In this document: piece after piece, positions 9,960-17,576 of the stretch
Layout of the letters: every line of letters begins with the position of its first letter
How positions within the stretch are numbered: position 1 is the stretch's first letter
Program-made: the position numbers and the translations under genes
NCBI GenBank assembly: GCA_017633615.1
Contig: JAGBPB010000066.1
Coordinates: forward strand, 31,831 to 95,830
DNA: 64,000 nt
Source of the DNA: Bacteroidaceae bacterium
GTDB lineage: Bacteria; Bacteroidota; Bacteroidia; Bacteroidales; Bacteroidaceae
Direction: 5' to 3'
Notes under the pieces: model-generated
The model's database searches: none
What the model saw: only the letters and a program-made list of their open reading frames with translations
Told to the model about the DNA's origin: nothing

Positions 9960-11717
9960 TTATGCGGTTTTACGTTCAGCAAGAAGCTCTTTAAGCTGCT
10001 TCTCATATTCAAAATACTTCTCTGATTCAAACTGCTGGTAGTTCATCTGCTTGCACAGGTTGATAACCTTCTTGAAGTAGTCAATAACCTCAAGGAAAGT
10101 GTCAAACTTGAAGTCGGTATGGCAGATGTCAATCACGCGGTCCACGATTGTCTCCTGGCGCTCCATAGGCGTTACGGCATCAATCTCATCAAACGCATCC
10201 TGCTGCAGAACGATAAAGTCAATAAGTTCTGATTTCCAGAACGTTACGTGATAATCTACAGGTACGCCGTCATCACCTAAGATGTTAATCTGCTCAGCAA
10301 TCTCCTTACCGCGCAGCAAGCGAGTCTTAAGCTCATTTACCTTACCTATCCACTCACCGTTAATGCGGTCAGTGATATACTTGTCAAACTCCGGATAATC
10401 CAGATACTTTGAGTAAGAATCAATGGGATTGATGGCCGGATAACGCTTGCGGTCAGCACGCTCCTGCTCCAGCGCATAGAAGCAGCGGGCCACCTTCTTG
10501 GTGTTCTCCGTAACCGGCTCCTTAAGGTTACCGCCGGCAGGTGATACAGTACCTATAAAGGTAATAGAGCCCGGCTGGCCGTTGTTAAGATAAACGTAAC
10601 CTGCACGTCCGTAGAAGTTTGCTATGATAGATGAAATATCCATCGGGAAAGCATCCGGACCAGGCAGCTCCTCCATACGGTTTGACATCTCACGCAGAGC
10701 CTGTGCCCAACGTGAAGTGGAGTCTGCCATAAGCAGAACTCTCAGACCCATAGAACGGTAGTACTCCGATATGGCCATAGCCGTATAAACTGATGCCTCA
10801 CGGGCAGCCACCGGCATGTTTGATGTATTGGCGATGATGATGGTACGCTCCATCAGCTTGCGGCCTGTGTGCGGGTCATCCAGTTCCGGGAACTCAGTGA
10901 ATATCTCCACAACCTCATTGGCACGCTCACCGCAGGCTGCGATTACAACGATATCGGCCTCAGCCTGCTTGGAAATGGCGTGCTGCAGCACAGTCTTACC
11001 CGTGCCGAACGGGCCGGGAATGAAGCCTGTACCACCCTCCACTATCGGGTTCAGCGTATCGATAGAACGGACGCCGGTCTCAAGCAGTTTGAATGGACGC
11101 GGTTTCTCGCGATAGTTGGTCATAGCCACCTTAACAGGCCATTTCTGGATCATGTTCACGCTCACCGTATCGCCCTTGGCGTTCTCAAGCACCGCAATCT
11201 CATCTATAATACGGTACTCTCCCTCAGCGGCAATCTTCTTAACAGTATATTCACCCTCAAGCTGGAACGGAGCCATAATCTTGAGCGGCTGGAAGTTCTC
11301 CTCAACCTTACCCAGCCAGTCCGATGCACGCACCTTGTCACCCACCTTTACGATAGGCTCAAACTTCCAGAGGCGGTCATTATCTAGCGGATAGGTATAC
11401 TCACCGCGCTTAAGGAACACGCCCGTCATCTTGTCCAGGTCATTCTGCAGACCGTCAAAGTTGTGTGACAGCATGCCCGGGCCCAGCGTAACCTCCAGCA
11501 TGTGGCCGGTAAACTCAGCGGGTGATCCCACCTTGAGGCCACGGGTGCTCTCAAACACCTGCACGTAGACGTTATCGCCCACCACCTTGATGACCTCTGA
11601 CATCAGCTTGTCGCCTCCGGTCTCAATATAGCAGATCTCATTCTGCGCAACAGGGCCGTCCACCTTCAGTGTGACCATGTTCGCGATAACACCTTGCACT
11701 GTACCTTTTGTACTCAT
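9960..11717 (-). CDS. atpA: V-type ATPase subunit A (catalytic)
   Basis: The catalytic subunit, 585 residues from the ATG at 11715-11717 (MSTKGTVQGVIANM). It hydrolyses or makes ATP and drives rotation. The P-loop GPFGTGKT (235-242, with Lys241) and the downstream ACGERANE and SRWAQALREMSNRMEELPG motifs are intact, and the bulge domain typical of A subunits is present near residues 110-200. An in-frame Met further upstream (11777) would add 20 residues encoded by the REPIN-like repeat and is rejected. The length equals the family norm with the ATG used here. Confidence 0.96.
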   Translation of the reverse strand: MSTKGTVQGVIANMVTLKVDGPVAQNEICYIETGGDKLMSEVIKVVGDNVYVQVFESTRGLKVGSPAEFTGHMLEVTLGPGMLSHNFDGLQNDLDKMTGVFLKRGEYTYPLDNDRLWKFEPIVKVGDKVRASDWLGKVEENFQPLKIMAPFQLEGEYTVKKIAAEGEYRIIDEIAVLENAKGDTVSVNMIQKWPVKVAMTNYREKPRPFKLLETGVRSIDTLNPIVEGGTGFIPGPFGTGKTVLQHAISKQAEADIVVIAACGERANEVVEIFTEFPELDDPHTGRKLMERTIIIANTSNMPVAAREASVYTAMAISEYYRSMGLRVLLMADSTSRWAQALREMSNRMEELPGPDAFPMDISSIIANFYGRAGYVYLNNGQPGSITFIGTVSPAGGNLKEPVTENTKKVARCFYALEQERADRKRYPAINPIDSYSKYLDYPEFDKYITDRINGEWIGKVNELKTRLLRGKEIAEQINILGDDGVPVDYHVTFWKSELIDFIVLQQDAFDEIDAVTPMERQETIVDRVIDICHTDFKFDTFLEVIDYFKKVINLCKQMNYQQFESEKYFEYEKQLKELLAERKTA

Positions 11718-11732
11718 ATATCTCGTTTTTGA

Positions 11733-11825
11733 TGCAATTGGGGACAGTCCCCTTTTGCACGTTTTTTTATTTTTCAACTATCGCAATCCTTTAGAACGTG
11801 CAAAAGGGGACTGTCCCCAATTGCA
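11733..11825. repeat. REPIN-like element: two inverted REP copies inside the ATPase operon
   Basis: Two perfect 31-bp arms in opposite orientation (11733-11763 and 11795-11825) are separated by a 31-bp AT-rich spacer. Each arm holds the small palindrome GGGGAC(A/T)GTCCCC flanked by CAATT and CTTTTGCAC. A third, single copy with one change lies at 62401-62433. This form, dispersed intergenic palindromes in head-to-head pairs, fits REP/REPIN elements that are moved by REP-associated tyrosine (Y1) transposases acting in trans. No such transposase is in the window. It sits between the DUF2764 gene and atpA without breaking either one. Confidence 0.75.
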
Positions 11826-11835
11826 CCTTTTCAAC

Positions 11836-12678
11836 TCATCTGAATTCTGCCGGAACCTCTGTCTGCTCCTTGAGCTCACCTATCAATTTGCGGAACAGTT
11901 TCTGGCCACACTCGCGGTCCAGGCTTGTCCAGCGCTCCACCATACTCAGGCGCACCATGTATGAGAACAGGCGCTCCACAGTAAAGTAGTTAAAGAAGGT
12001 ATTCTCATCAAGCCACTCCCAGCGCAGCAGGTCAGTCTTACGCTCACGCTGTGACAGGTCGCCCTCATCAAGCAGACGCAGGATACCGTCAAAATAGTCC
12101 AGCTCCTGGCTCAGACCCCAGTCACGCGCACCGCTGGTACGCAGCGCCTGTGCCGTAGCATTAGAGCCCACAATCACCTTCTGGATATCCAGATTGTACT
12201 TGCGTGCCGTTATGGCTGTAGTTATATTGTTCAGGTCAAGATTGAACTCATACCAGCGGCGCACAAACTCATTGCCGGCATTCATTGCGTACTCATAGAA
12301 AAGGCTCCACAAGCGGTCCTCAGCAAATGCCGCATACTCATGCCAGCTCTCATCCTGCCACTCCTGCACAAACTGATACATGAAAGCGGGTATATCCTTG
12401 GCCGGAGCCTCCTGTGCCTTGACATCGGCTATAAGCTCCTCCATACGGGCGGCGCTTATCAGGCCCTTGGGCGCATCCTCATCAAGCCCGCCGTTACGCA
12501 ACATATTAATAAGGTTACGGCAGTCATTCTCCATAAGGAGCATGTCCATAACCTTACGGTCAGCCGCATCGAGGGCCTCATAGACCTCCGTACGGAATGA
12601 CTCTACGGTAACGGGAGCCTTGCTGTCATCAAGGCTGATGTCCGCCAGACCGGCTATAAGATAGTAGTAATTGCCCAT
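11836..12678 (-). CDS. DUF2764-family V-type ATPase operon protein
   Basis: The 280-residue product starts MGNYYYLIAGLADISLDD and is helical and acidic without a signal peptide or membrane segment. DUF2764 genes occupy this place, between subunits E and A, in the V-type ATPase operons of Bacteroidetes and Chlamydiae, where no standard subunit C gene is seen. A role as the subunit C-like link between rotor and head is therefore likely but is inference from position. It lies 15 bp after atpE. A REPIN-like repeat lies right behind its stop codon. Confidence 0.85.
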   Translation of the reverse strand: MGNYYYLIAGLADISLDDSKAPVTVESFRTEVYEALDAADRKVMDMLLMENDCRNLINMLRNGGLDEDAPKGLISAARMEELIADVKAQEAPAKDIPAFMYQFVQEWQDESWHEYAAFAEDRLWSLFYEYAMNAGNEFVRRWYEFNLDLNNITTAITARKYNLDIQKVIVGSNATAQALRTSGARDWGLSQELDYFDGILRLLDEGDLSQRERKTDLLRWEWLDENTFFNYFTVERLFSYMVRLSMVERWTSLDRECGQKLFRKLIGELKEQTEVPAEFR

Positions 12679-12693
12679 CTCGGCCAGTAAAAA

Positions 12694-13284
12694 TCAGAAG
12701 AGAGTCTCTACCAGCTGCGGGCGCAGTATTGACTTGAACCAGTTCTCAAACTCCTCAGTGCCAAAGTTTACCTTGTAGGCACCGTCAGCAGGCTGAATGG
12801 AGAACTCAGCCTCAGCACCGTTAACCTCAGTAATCTTAACACCGCCGTCAAGCAGCTCCTTAGCCTTAGCGGTAAAGTATTTCTTGAGGCTCTCAGCATC
12901 CTTGGCCTTGATCTCAATGCTCTGCTTCTTGCCCCACTCCTGGGCCAGAGTAAGAATAAACTCGTTGAAAGCTTTCTGGTCAGCAGTAAAACCCTTTACT
13001 GACTCTGTTACGATCTTGTCTGTAACAACAGTAGCAATCTCACTCTTGAGAGCCTCAACAGCCTGCTGTGAGTAGAGCTTAAGCTCCTTACGCACATTCT
13101 CAGCGTTATCAGCACTCTCCTTCTTGGCGGCAGCCAGAGCGGCAGCAGCCTCCTTGCGGGCATCGGCAACAATCTGTTCAGCCTCAGCGCGGGCAGCAGC
13201 CAGAATCTGGTCAGCCTCAGCCTGACCTTTAGCTACACCTTCATTATATATAATGTCGGTAAGTTCCTGGATTTTGGTATTCAT
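12694..13284 (-). CDS. atpE: V-type ATPase subunit E (peripheral stalk)
   Basis: The product (196 residues from ATG 13282-13284, MNTKIQELTDIIYNEG) has a long alanine- and glutamate-rich heptad helix at about 15-75, as expected for the peripheral stalk subunit E, followed by a compact mixed domain that binds the head. It is the first gene of the operon. An upstream in-frame Met at 13329 would place the start within the leader hairpin and only a few bases from the predicted start of transcription, so the internal ATG is preferred. No separate G/H partner gene is seen. Confidence 0.85.
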   Translation of the reverse strand: MNTKIQELTDIIYNEGVAKGQAEADQILAAARAEAEQIVADARKEAAAALAAAKKESADNAENVRKELKLYSQQAVEALKSEIATVVTDKIVTESVKGFTADQKAFNEFILTLAQEWGKKQSIEIKAKDAESLKKYFTAKAKELLDGGVKITEVNGAEAEFSIQPADGAYKVNFGTEEFENWFKSILRPQLVETLF

Positions 13285-13316
13285 AGGGTTGTAATTGATA
13301 ATTCTCAACAAAAAAT

Positions 13317-13339
13317 GAGTCTCTATCACCTAGAGACTC
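13317..13339 (-). other. 5' leader hairpin of the V-type ATPase operon
   Basis: A perfect 9-bp stem GAGTCTCTA/TAGAGACTC with a 5-nt loop lies directly downstream of the -7 box. Given the usual distance from the -7 box to the start of transcription, the mRNA would begin at or just inside this stem. It could protect the 5' end of the long transcript or serve as an operator. Confidence 0.55.
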
Positions 13340-13340
13340 G

Positions 13341-13348
13341 CAAATATA
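13341..13348 (-). promoter_or_regulatory. -7 promoter element of the V-type ATPase operon
   Basis: TATATTTG on the minus strand is a full match to TAnnTTTG, about 57 bp before the atpE ATG. The -33 region has only a weak TGGG, so the call rests on the -7 box and its position between the AraC-type gene terminator and atpE. Confidence 0.55.
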
Positions 13349-13380
13349 ATCAAATAGCCCTAATAACCCACCTTATTAAC

Positions 13381-13418
13381 AAAAAAAAGCATAGCAAAAA
13401 GGAGTGCCCTTTTGCTAT
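13381..13418 (-). terminator. Terminator of the AraC-type regulator gene
   Basis: The stem ATAGCAAAA/TTTTGCTAT (13391-13399 with 13410-13418) overlaps the stop codon of the regulator gene and is followed in the minus direction by a run of eight T (13381-13388). Confidence 0.75.
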
Positions 13419-14623
13419 TTCTTGAGCTGGGAGGATTTCCAGGCGGTGGGGGTGAGGCCCTCAAGCTCCTTGAACTTGCGGATGAACTGGGTGGAGCTCT
13501 GGAAACCGCTCTTGGCCGATATGTAATCAAGCGCAGCGTCGGGCTCATCGGTCATAAGACGCTTGGAGTAGTCAATGCGCATCTTGTTCAGGTAGTCACG
13601 GAAAGGCATTCCGTGATAAATGTTGACCAGCTTTGAAACGTATGTGCGGTTGGAGTTGAGGCGGCGTGAAATCTCATCAATAGTCATGTTGGGATCCAGG
13701 AACCCCTCCTGCTTAACCATCAAGTCATTGAATGAATCCATTATCTTGTCATAACCGGTAAGGCGTTCAGCCACAGGACCTGAGTCAATTCCGCTCATAT
13801 ACTCCTGCGGTGAAGCTGTCAAGACATCAAAAGGATGTGACAGGCGGGCCATATTCATATAACCTCCGGGAAGCGGCGGAATAGCCGATATATAACCTAT
13901 AAAGAACAGCACGACAGCCGTAACAAGTGACCAGACCGATGACCAGACTGACGCAGGATTCATAAAGATGGAGGCAAACAGCGAGCATGCGCCCCAAAGC
14001 AACAGGAAAGCCACCAAAAACAGACCAATCACATTTGCCACGAAAGATGATTTACGCCCGCTCAGGAAAACATGGATATGCCTAAATCTGAACTTTCCCA
14101 CAAACAGACGTGAGAAAACATATATAAGCGTTATGGCTATTGACAGATAAAACACCAGACGATATGAGCGGACCGTCATGATAACGAACGCCCTCTCCAG
14201 ATCCGTCAACATATCAGGAACAATCAGATTACGATATATGGCATAAACCAGATGAGATGAGTTGGCAACACCCATTATAGCCGTAATAACCGTACTTGCG
14301 GTAGGAATCAACAACGCAGGCAGGAAAAGCAGATACGTATAAGCCCTCTCATTAGTCTCCTCATAGCAAGATCTTATATACATGTATATCAGCGGAAAAA
14401 CTGACAGACTTGTAAATTCCATTATAATGTCATATATAGCCAGAAGTTCATAGTTTGGAGAGGGAACTATGTAACCTGAACCGCACAAAAAGAATACAGA
14501 CAGGCATCCCATGATAAACATCATGATCCTGTCTGAATGGCTTTTCTTGTGTTTCAAGAGCATAAGCAGAAACCACACCAGGCATACTGAAAAAGGTAGT
14601 TGTACTACAAAAAATCCCAGCAT
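13415..14623 (-). CDS. Membrane-embedded AraC-family transcriptional regulator
   Basis: The 402-residue protein joins seven predicted membrane helices (about 1-23, 33-53, 60-83, 93-118, 153-175, 193-221 and 228-248) to a cytoplasmic AraC-type DNA-binding domain at about 300-400. The first helix-turn-helix is near MTIDEISRRLNSNRTYVSKLVN and the second near ALDYISAKSGFQSSTQFIRKFK. Such membrane-anchored AraC regulators sense a signal at the cytoplasmic membrane and bind DNA from there. The gene is divergent from the fimbrial locus with 247-274 bp between starts, so regulation of that locus is the natural hypothesis. It has its own terminator and is separate from the ATPase operon. Confidence 0.85.
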   Translation of the reverse strand: MLGFFVVQLPFSVCLVWFLLMLLKHKKSHSDRIMMFIMGCLSVFFLCGSGYIVPSPNYELLAIYDIIMEFTSLSVFPLIYMYIRSCYEETNERAYTYLLFLPALLIPTASTVITAIMGVANSSHLVYAIYRNLIVPDMLTDLERAFVIMTVRSYRLVFYLSIAITLIYVFSRLFVGKFRFRHIHVFLSGRKSSFVANVIGLFLVAFLLLWGACSLFASIFMNPASVWSSVWSLVTAVVLFFIGYISAIPPLPGGYMNMARLSHPFDVLTASPQEYMSGIDSGPVAERLTGYDKIMDSFNDLMVKQEGFLDPNMTIDEISRRLNSNRTYVSKLVNIYHGMPFRDYLNKMRIDYSKRLMTDEPDAALDYISAKSGFQSSTQFIRKFKELEGLTPTAWKSSQLKK

Positions 14624-14649
14624 AAACAGTCCTTTGTGCTTTTACGATG

Positions 14650-14657
14650 CAAATATA
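14650..14657 (-). promoter_or_regulatory. -7 promoter element of the AraC-type gene
   Basis: TATATTTG on the minus strand, 27 bp before the start codon, matches TAnnTTTG. No clear TTTG lies 19-21 bp upstream. Confidence 0.45.
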
Positions 14658-14725
14658 ACGCTTAAATCAATGCCGTGATACTAACAACAGCACTTTTTTG
14701 CCCAATCATACACTTTTTGTTAAAT

Positions 14726-14750
14726 CAACAATTGTTGTTTTATCGATAAA
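14726..14750. promoter_or_regulatory. Paired 12-bp palindromes in the divergent regulator/fimbrial control region
   Basis: Two perfect palindromes lie one base apart: CAACAATTGTTG (14726-14737) and TTTATCGATAAA (14739-14750). They are about 70 bp upstream of the AraC-type -7 box and 50 bp upstream of the candidate fimbrial -7 box. They are candidate operator sites. Binding by the neighbouring regulator is inference. Confidence 0.4.
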
Positions 14751-14778
14751 TTTACATCTTGAGCACAAAACGTTGTCA

Positions 14779-14806
14779 TTTGGACTATCACAAGAAACTA
14801 GTTTTG
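14779..14806 (+). promoter_or_regulatory. Candidate promoter of the fimbrial locus
   Basis: TAGTTTTG (14799-14806) matches TAnnTTTG. A TTTG lies at 14779-14782, with a 16-bp spacer that is shorter than the usual 19-21. The leader before the ATG at 14898 would be about 85 nt. Confidence 0.4.
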
Positions 14807-14897
14807 TGAATCTTGGAAGCACATTTGTGGATGTTGGAAAATCGTTAGGATATTTTCGCGTACCTTTATAATGAAAATAAAAAAAGGACAAAATAAA

Positions 14898-16130
14898 ATG
14901 ACTATCGGATTGAATTTATACAGGGCTATCGCAAAGATACAGGTTTTTCTGTGTCTTTCAGCCAGCCTCATATTCAATTCCGCATGTCACAGAAAAGAAT
15001 TGTTCCTGCGTGTTGACCAGACACAGATTCTGGTTGAAATCTATGACATAAACCTGGATCTGCTCTGGGGTATTGAATGGGAAACACAGTGGCAGTACAA
15101 CTGGAATGAAAGCAACGTTGAATTCGGATTGAAAGGTTACACCCAGCCGGAACTGATCAAGGGTACCATCTACAACGTTGACCCGAACACCGGCAGGCGC
15201 TTCAGCTCTTTTGTCAAGATATTTGATTCACGCGGCGGCCGCCTCTCTCTTAACTCAGGCTCCATGTATGACATGTTGTTCTACAACTTTGGTACAGAGT
15301 ATACTTCATTCTACCAGAGTGATGACTACAGCACATACACCGCCTCTACGCGCGTAAGCTCACGCGCGCAATGGATACGCACCCGTTCAGAGAGTGACAA
15401 CAGTGAAATGCCTGACACCACAAGAACATACATTGACTACAACCAGCCTGATGAACTGTTCGGTACTCTGGTAACAGGCCTCAAGATAAATGAAGACCCC
15501 TCAAGCTATGAAAAGGAAATCAGCCCGGACGGCACCATAACCTACATCTACAGGATTGACGCCCCGCTGCGCCCATTCTCATTTATCTACATGTTCCAGA
15601 TTATCATCCTCAACAACGCTGATGATAAAGGAGACCGCATAATAGGCGCCAAAGGTCTTACCGTAACCGGTCTGGCGCAGGGCGTTGAGCTGTTTACACG
15701 CCGCACGTTCAACAATACCATATCAATATCACTTGATGATGTCAAGCCCATGCAGAATCATGAGAATGTGATTCTGGAGGACGGCAGTACAGTTGACAAA
15801 GCCGATATAATGGCTGCCCGTATGCTTACATGGGGTCTGCCGGGCATGAACCCCATTGAGAGTTCCAAGGCAATTACCCGCGCTCCGGACATTGACAAGA
15901 ACTATATAGGCATAGGCTTGACCCTACGCAACGGATATACATACATAGTAACACGCAACATCACCGAAGCTATGCACGTAAGGCCCACCGGTGGTGTTGT
16001 AACCATATATATTGACGCCAATGAGGTTCCTCAGGACATTCTGGAGCAGAAACCTCAGCAAGGCAGCGGAGGATTTGGTGCTGAGGTTGATGATTGGTCA
16101 AATGAGGTTAACGCTGAAGTAACAATTTGA
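14898..16130 (+). CDS. DUF5119-family lipoprotein, putative fimbrial anchor subunit
   Basis: The product (410 residues from ATG 14898; another in-frame ATG lies at 14871) has a lipoprotein signal with lipobox FNSAC and Cys30. The core contains GYTQPELIKGTIYNV and YDMLFYNFGTE, which I recognise as the DUF5119 type found beside fimbrillin genes in Bacteroidales. It lacks the T-[R/K]-A site present in the downstream fimbrillins, as expected for a subunit that stays in the outer membrane and is not processed for polymerisation. By analogy with FimB/Mfa2 it may anchor and limit the fimbria, which is inference. It is first in the locus, and a small membrane ORF follows 7 bp later. Confidence 0.78.
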   Translation: MTIGLNLYRAIAKIQVFLCLSASLIFNSACHRKELFLRVDQTQILVEIYDINLDLLWGIEWETQWQYNWNESNVEFGLKGYTQPELIKGTIYNVDPNTGRRFSSFVKIFDSRGGRLSLNSGSMYDMLFYNFGTEYTSFYQSDDYSTYTASTRVSSRAQWIRTRSESDNSEMPDTTRTYIDYNQPDELFGTLVTGLKINEDPSSYEKEISPDGTITYIYRIDAPLRPFSFIYMFQIIILNNADDKGDRIIGAKGLTVTGLAQGVELFTRRTFNNTISISLDDVKPMQNHENVILEDGSTVDKADIMAARMLTWGLPGMNPIESSKAITRAPDIDKNYIGIGLTLRNGYTYIVTRNITEAMHVRPTGGVVTIYIDANEVPQDILEQKPQQGSGGFGAEVDDWSNEVNAEVTI

Positions 16131-16137
16131 TGCTGAT

Positions 16138-16311
16138 ATGTTTACATCATCCTTAAAAAAAGCAAGATGGAGCTATATGATACTGGCGGCAGCAGCGTCA
16201 ATCATCATAGCCATACTGGCCACCATGCTTTTAACTCACTCAGTGACGTTTAAGGACAACAGTGTAAGCCAAGATGAACAGGCCGAGTCAACGATACGAT
16301 TCTCTAATTAA
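16138..16311 (+). CDS. Small single-span membrane protein (57 residues), unknown
   Basis: An ATG 7 bp after the DUF5119 stop opens 57 codons ending in TAA. The peptide has a short basic N-terminus (SLKKARW), one hydrophobic helix at about residues 13-33 without a lipobox cysteine, and a polar tail ending STIRFSN. The tail recalls the segment just after the lipid anchor in the neighbouring fimbrillins (for example EIQFQN, VAIGF), so it may be a remnant of a fimbrillin gene, or a genuine small membrane factor of the locus. The close spacing suggests coupled translation. I do not recognise a family. Confidence 0.5.
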   Translation: MFTSSLKKARWSYMILAAAASIIIAILATMLLTHSVTFKDNSVSQDEQAESTIRFSN

Positions 16312-16365
16312 GGAATTTTAACTAGGGATAATATAATAATGAACTAAAATATAATAAGGTGTAAG

Positions 16366-17538
16366 ATGATGAGAGGATTTAAACTTTTAATTGTTGCAGC
16401 ATTTGCCATAATAATGGCAGGATGCAGCAATGAAAGTGTCTTTAGGGAAACTGAAGCCACAGCTGGTGCTGTAATCAGTTTCCAGTCCTACTCTGAAAAG
16501 CCCACAAAAGCTATAAATGATACCACGACTCTTGAATTCTACCACAACACATTTGCCGTATACGCCACCAGTAAAGATAAAAGAAACAATCAAGTACAGG
16601 TAGTGTTCGGCACCAACCCAACCGGAAACGGAACCACCAGTAACGGCACCGTATGCACCTATTCAGGCAGCTCTTGGAACTATTCTGCACCACGTGTCTG
16701 GGACAATCACTCTAACTACCGGTTCATAGCATACGCCCCCGCAATTACCGCCAACCCGCTGCGCTTTACATACGGAACATCAACTGAAGTAGGCAAACTG
16801 GGCGTTGACGGACGTGACCTTGTGGCTAACGGATTCTACCTTACAGGTGAGAACCTTCAGTCACATCCGTCAGACAAACTCAAACACCGCGGATTCAGCA
16901 CAGACCTGGATCTTATGACATCCGATACTGTAAGCCACCAAGGAACCAACCACAATCCTGTAAACCTGCTGTTCAAGCACATACTGGCCAAGATAAACGT
17001 AAGAGTAAGAAAGACAGCAAACCTTAATGATCCCGTCATAACCATAGACAGCATCTTCATAACAGGCCTTGCCGATAAGGGCTCATACAGAGAAAGCAGC
17101 TATAATCTGCTTACAAATGATTCAACCGGATGGACTGTTGATCCGGATATGCACAACCCGGATTACATGCTGGCATACCGTACCTACAACGGAGCACCAG
17201 AGTTGCCCGATGCCAACAACAGTGATCCAGGCTACGTAAAACTGCAACCTTTACATTACATAGAATCACTTATCATACCGCAAGCTATAACCACAATAGA
17301 TTCAATACATGCATATTGGACTGTAACCAGACAGGAGAGCGCAACTGAAACAGTTACAGAACCGTTTGAAAGCCATATTGCTCTAAGCGAGACAGAATTT
17401 ACCTCATTCCTGGACCGCATGAGCTACACTATAATATTTACAGTTGATTCTGATGACTTTTACTTCATAACTGAATTTGAACATGATTGGGGTGATGAAG
17501 AAACGACAGAAGAACCTATAGAACCGAGTGATTTATAA
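16366..17538 (+). CDS. Fimbrillin-family lipoprotein 1
   Basis: A 390-residue Mfa/FimA-like protein. The lipobox is IIMAGC (Cys20). A T-K-A site follows at Thr47-Lys48-Ala49 after the first predicted beta strand (AVISFQSY). The typical core motifs are WNYSAPRVWDN, YRFIAYAP and LLFKHILAKINVRV. The C-terminal strand is FYFITEFEHDW, followed by an acidic tail (DEETTEEPIEPSD). Type V fimbrillins are exported as lipoproteins, cut by a trypsin-like protease near this site, and polymerise by strand exchange. The leader carries AAGGTGTAA 5-6 bases upstream of two adjacent ATG codons. Function beyond structural subunit is not visible. Confidence 0.82.
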   Translation: MMRGFKLLIVAAFAIIMAGCSNESVFRETEATAGAVISFQSYSEKPTKAINDTTTLEFYHNTFAVYATSKDKRNNQVQVVFGTNPTGNGTTSNGTVCTYSGSSWNYSAPRVWDNHSNYRFIAYAPAITANPLRFTYGTSTEVGKLGVDGRDLVANGFYLTGENLQSHPSDKLKHRGFSTDLDLMTSDTVSHQGTNHNPVNLLFKHILAKINVRVRKTANLNDPVITIDSIFITGLADKGSYRESSYNLLTNDSTGWTVDPDMHNPDYMLAYRTYNGAPELPDANNSDPGYVKLQPLHYIESLIIPQAITTIDSIHAYWTVTRQESATETVTEPFESHIALSETEFTSFLDRMSYTIIFTVDSDDFYFITEFEHDWGDEETTEEPIEPSDL

Positions 17539-17576
17539 ACGTGAGTATTAACAATTTAGAAAAAATAAACATTAAA

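Noticed and set aside
11718..11777. N-terminal extension of V-type ATPase subunit A by 20 residues
   Set aside because: The extra codons are read from the REPIN-like repeat arm, and the inner ATG gives the usual family length.
14624..14897. Invertible promoter of the kind that switches fimbriae and capsules in Bacteroides
   Set aside because: I looked for inverted repeats flanking the promoter region and found only two local 12-bp palindromes, and no nearby invertase gene.
17541..17576. GTG-started N-terminal extension of fimbrillin 2, and a similar TTG-started one of fimbrillin 8 (26053-26118)
   Set aside because: Both extensions are polar and precede a normal lipoprotein signal that begins at an ATG.
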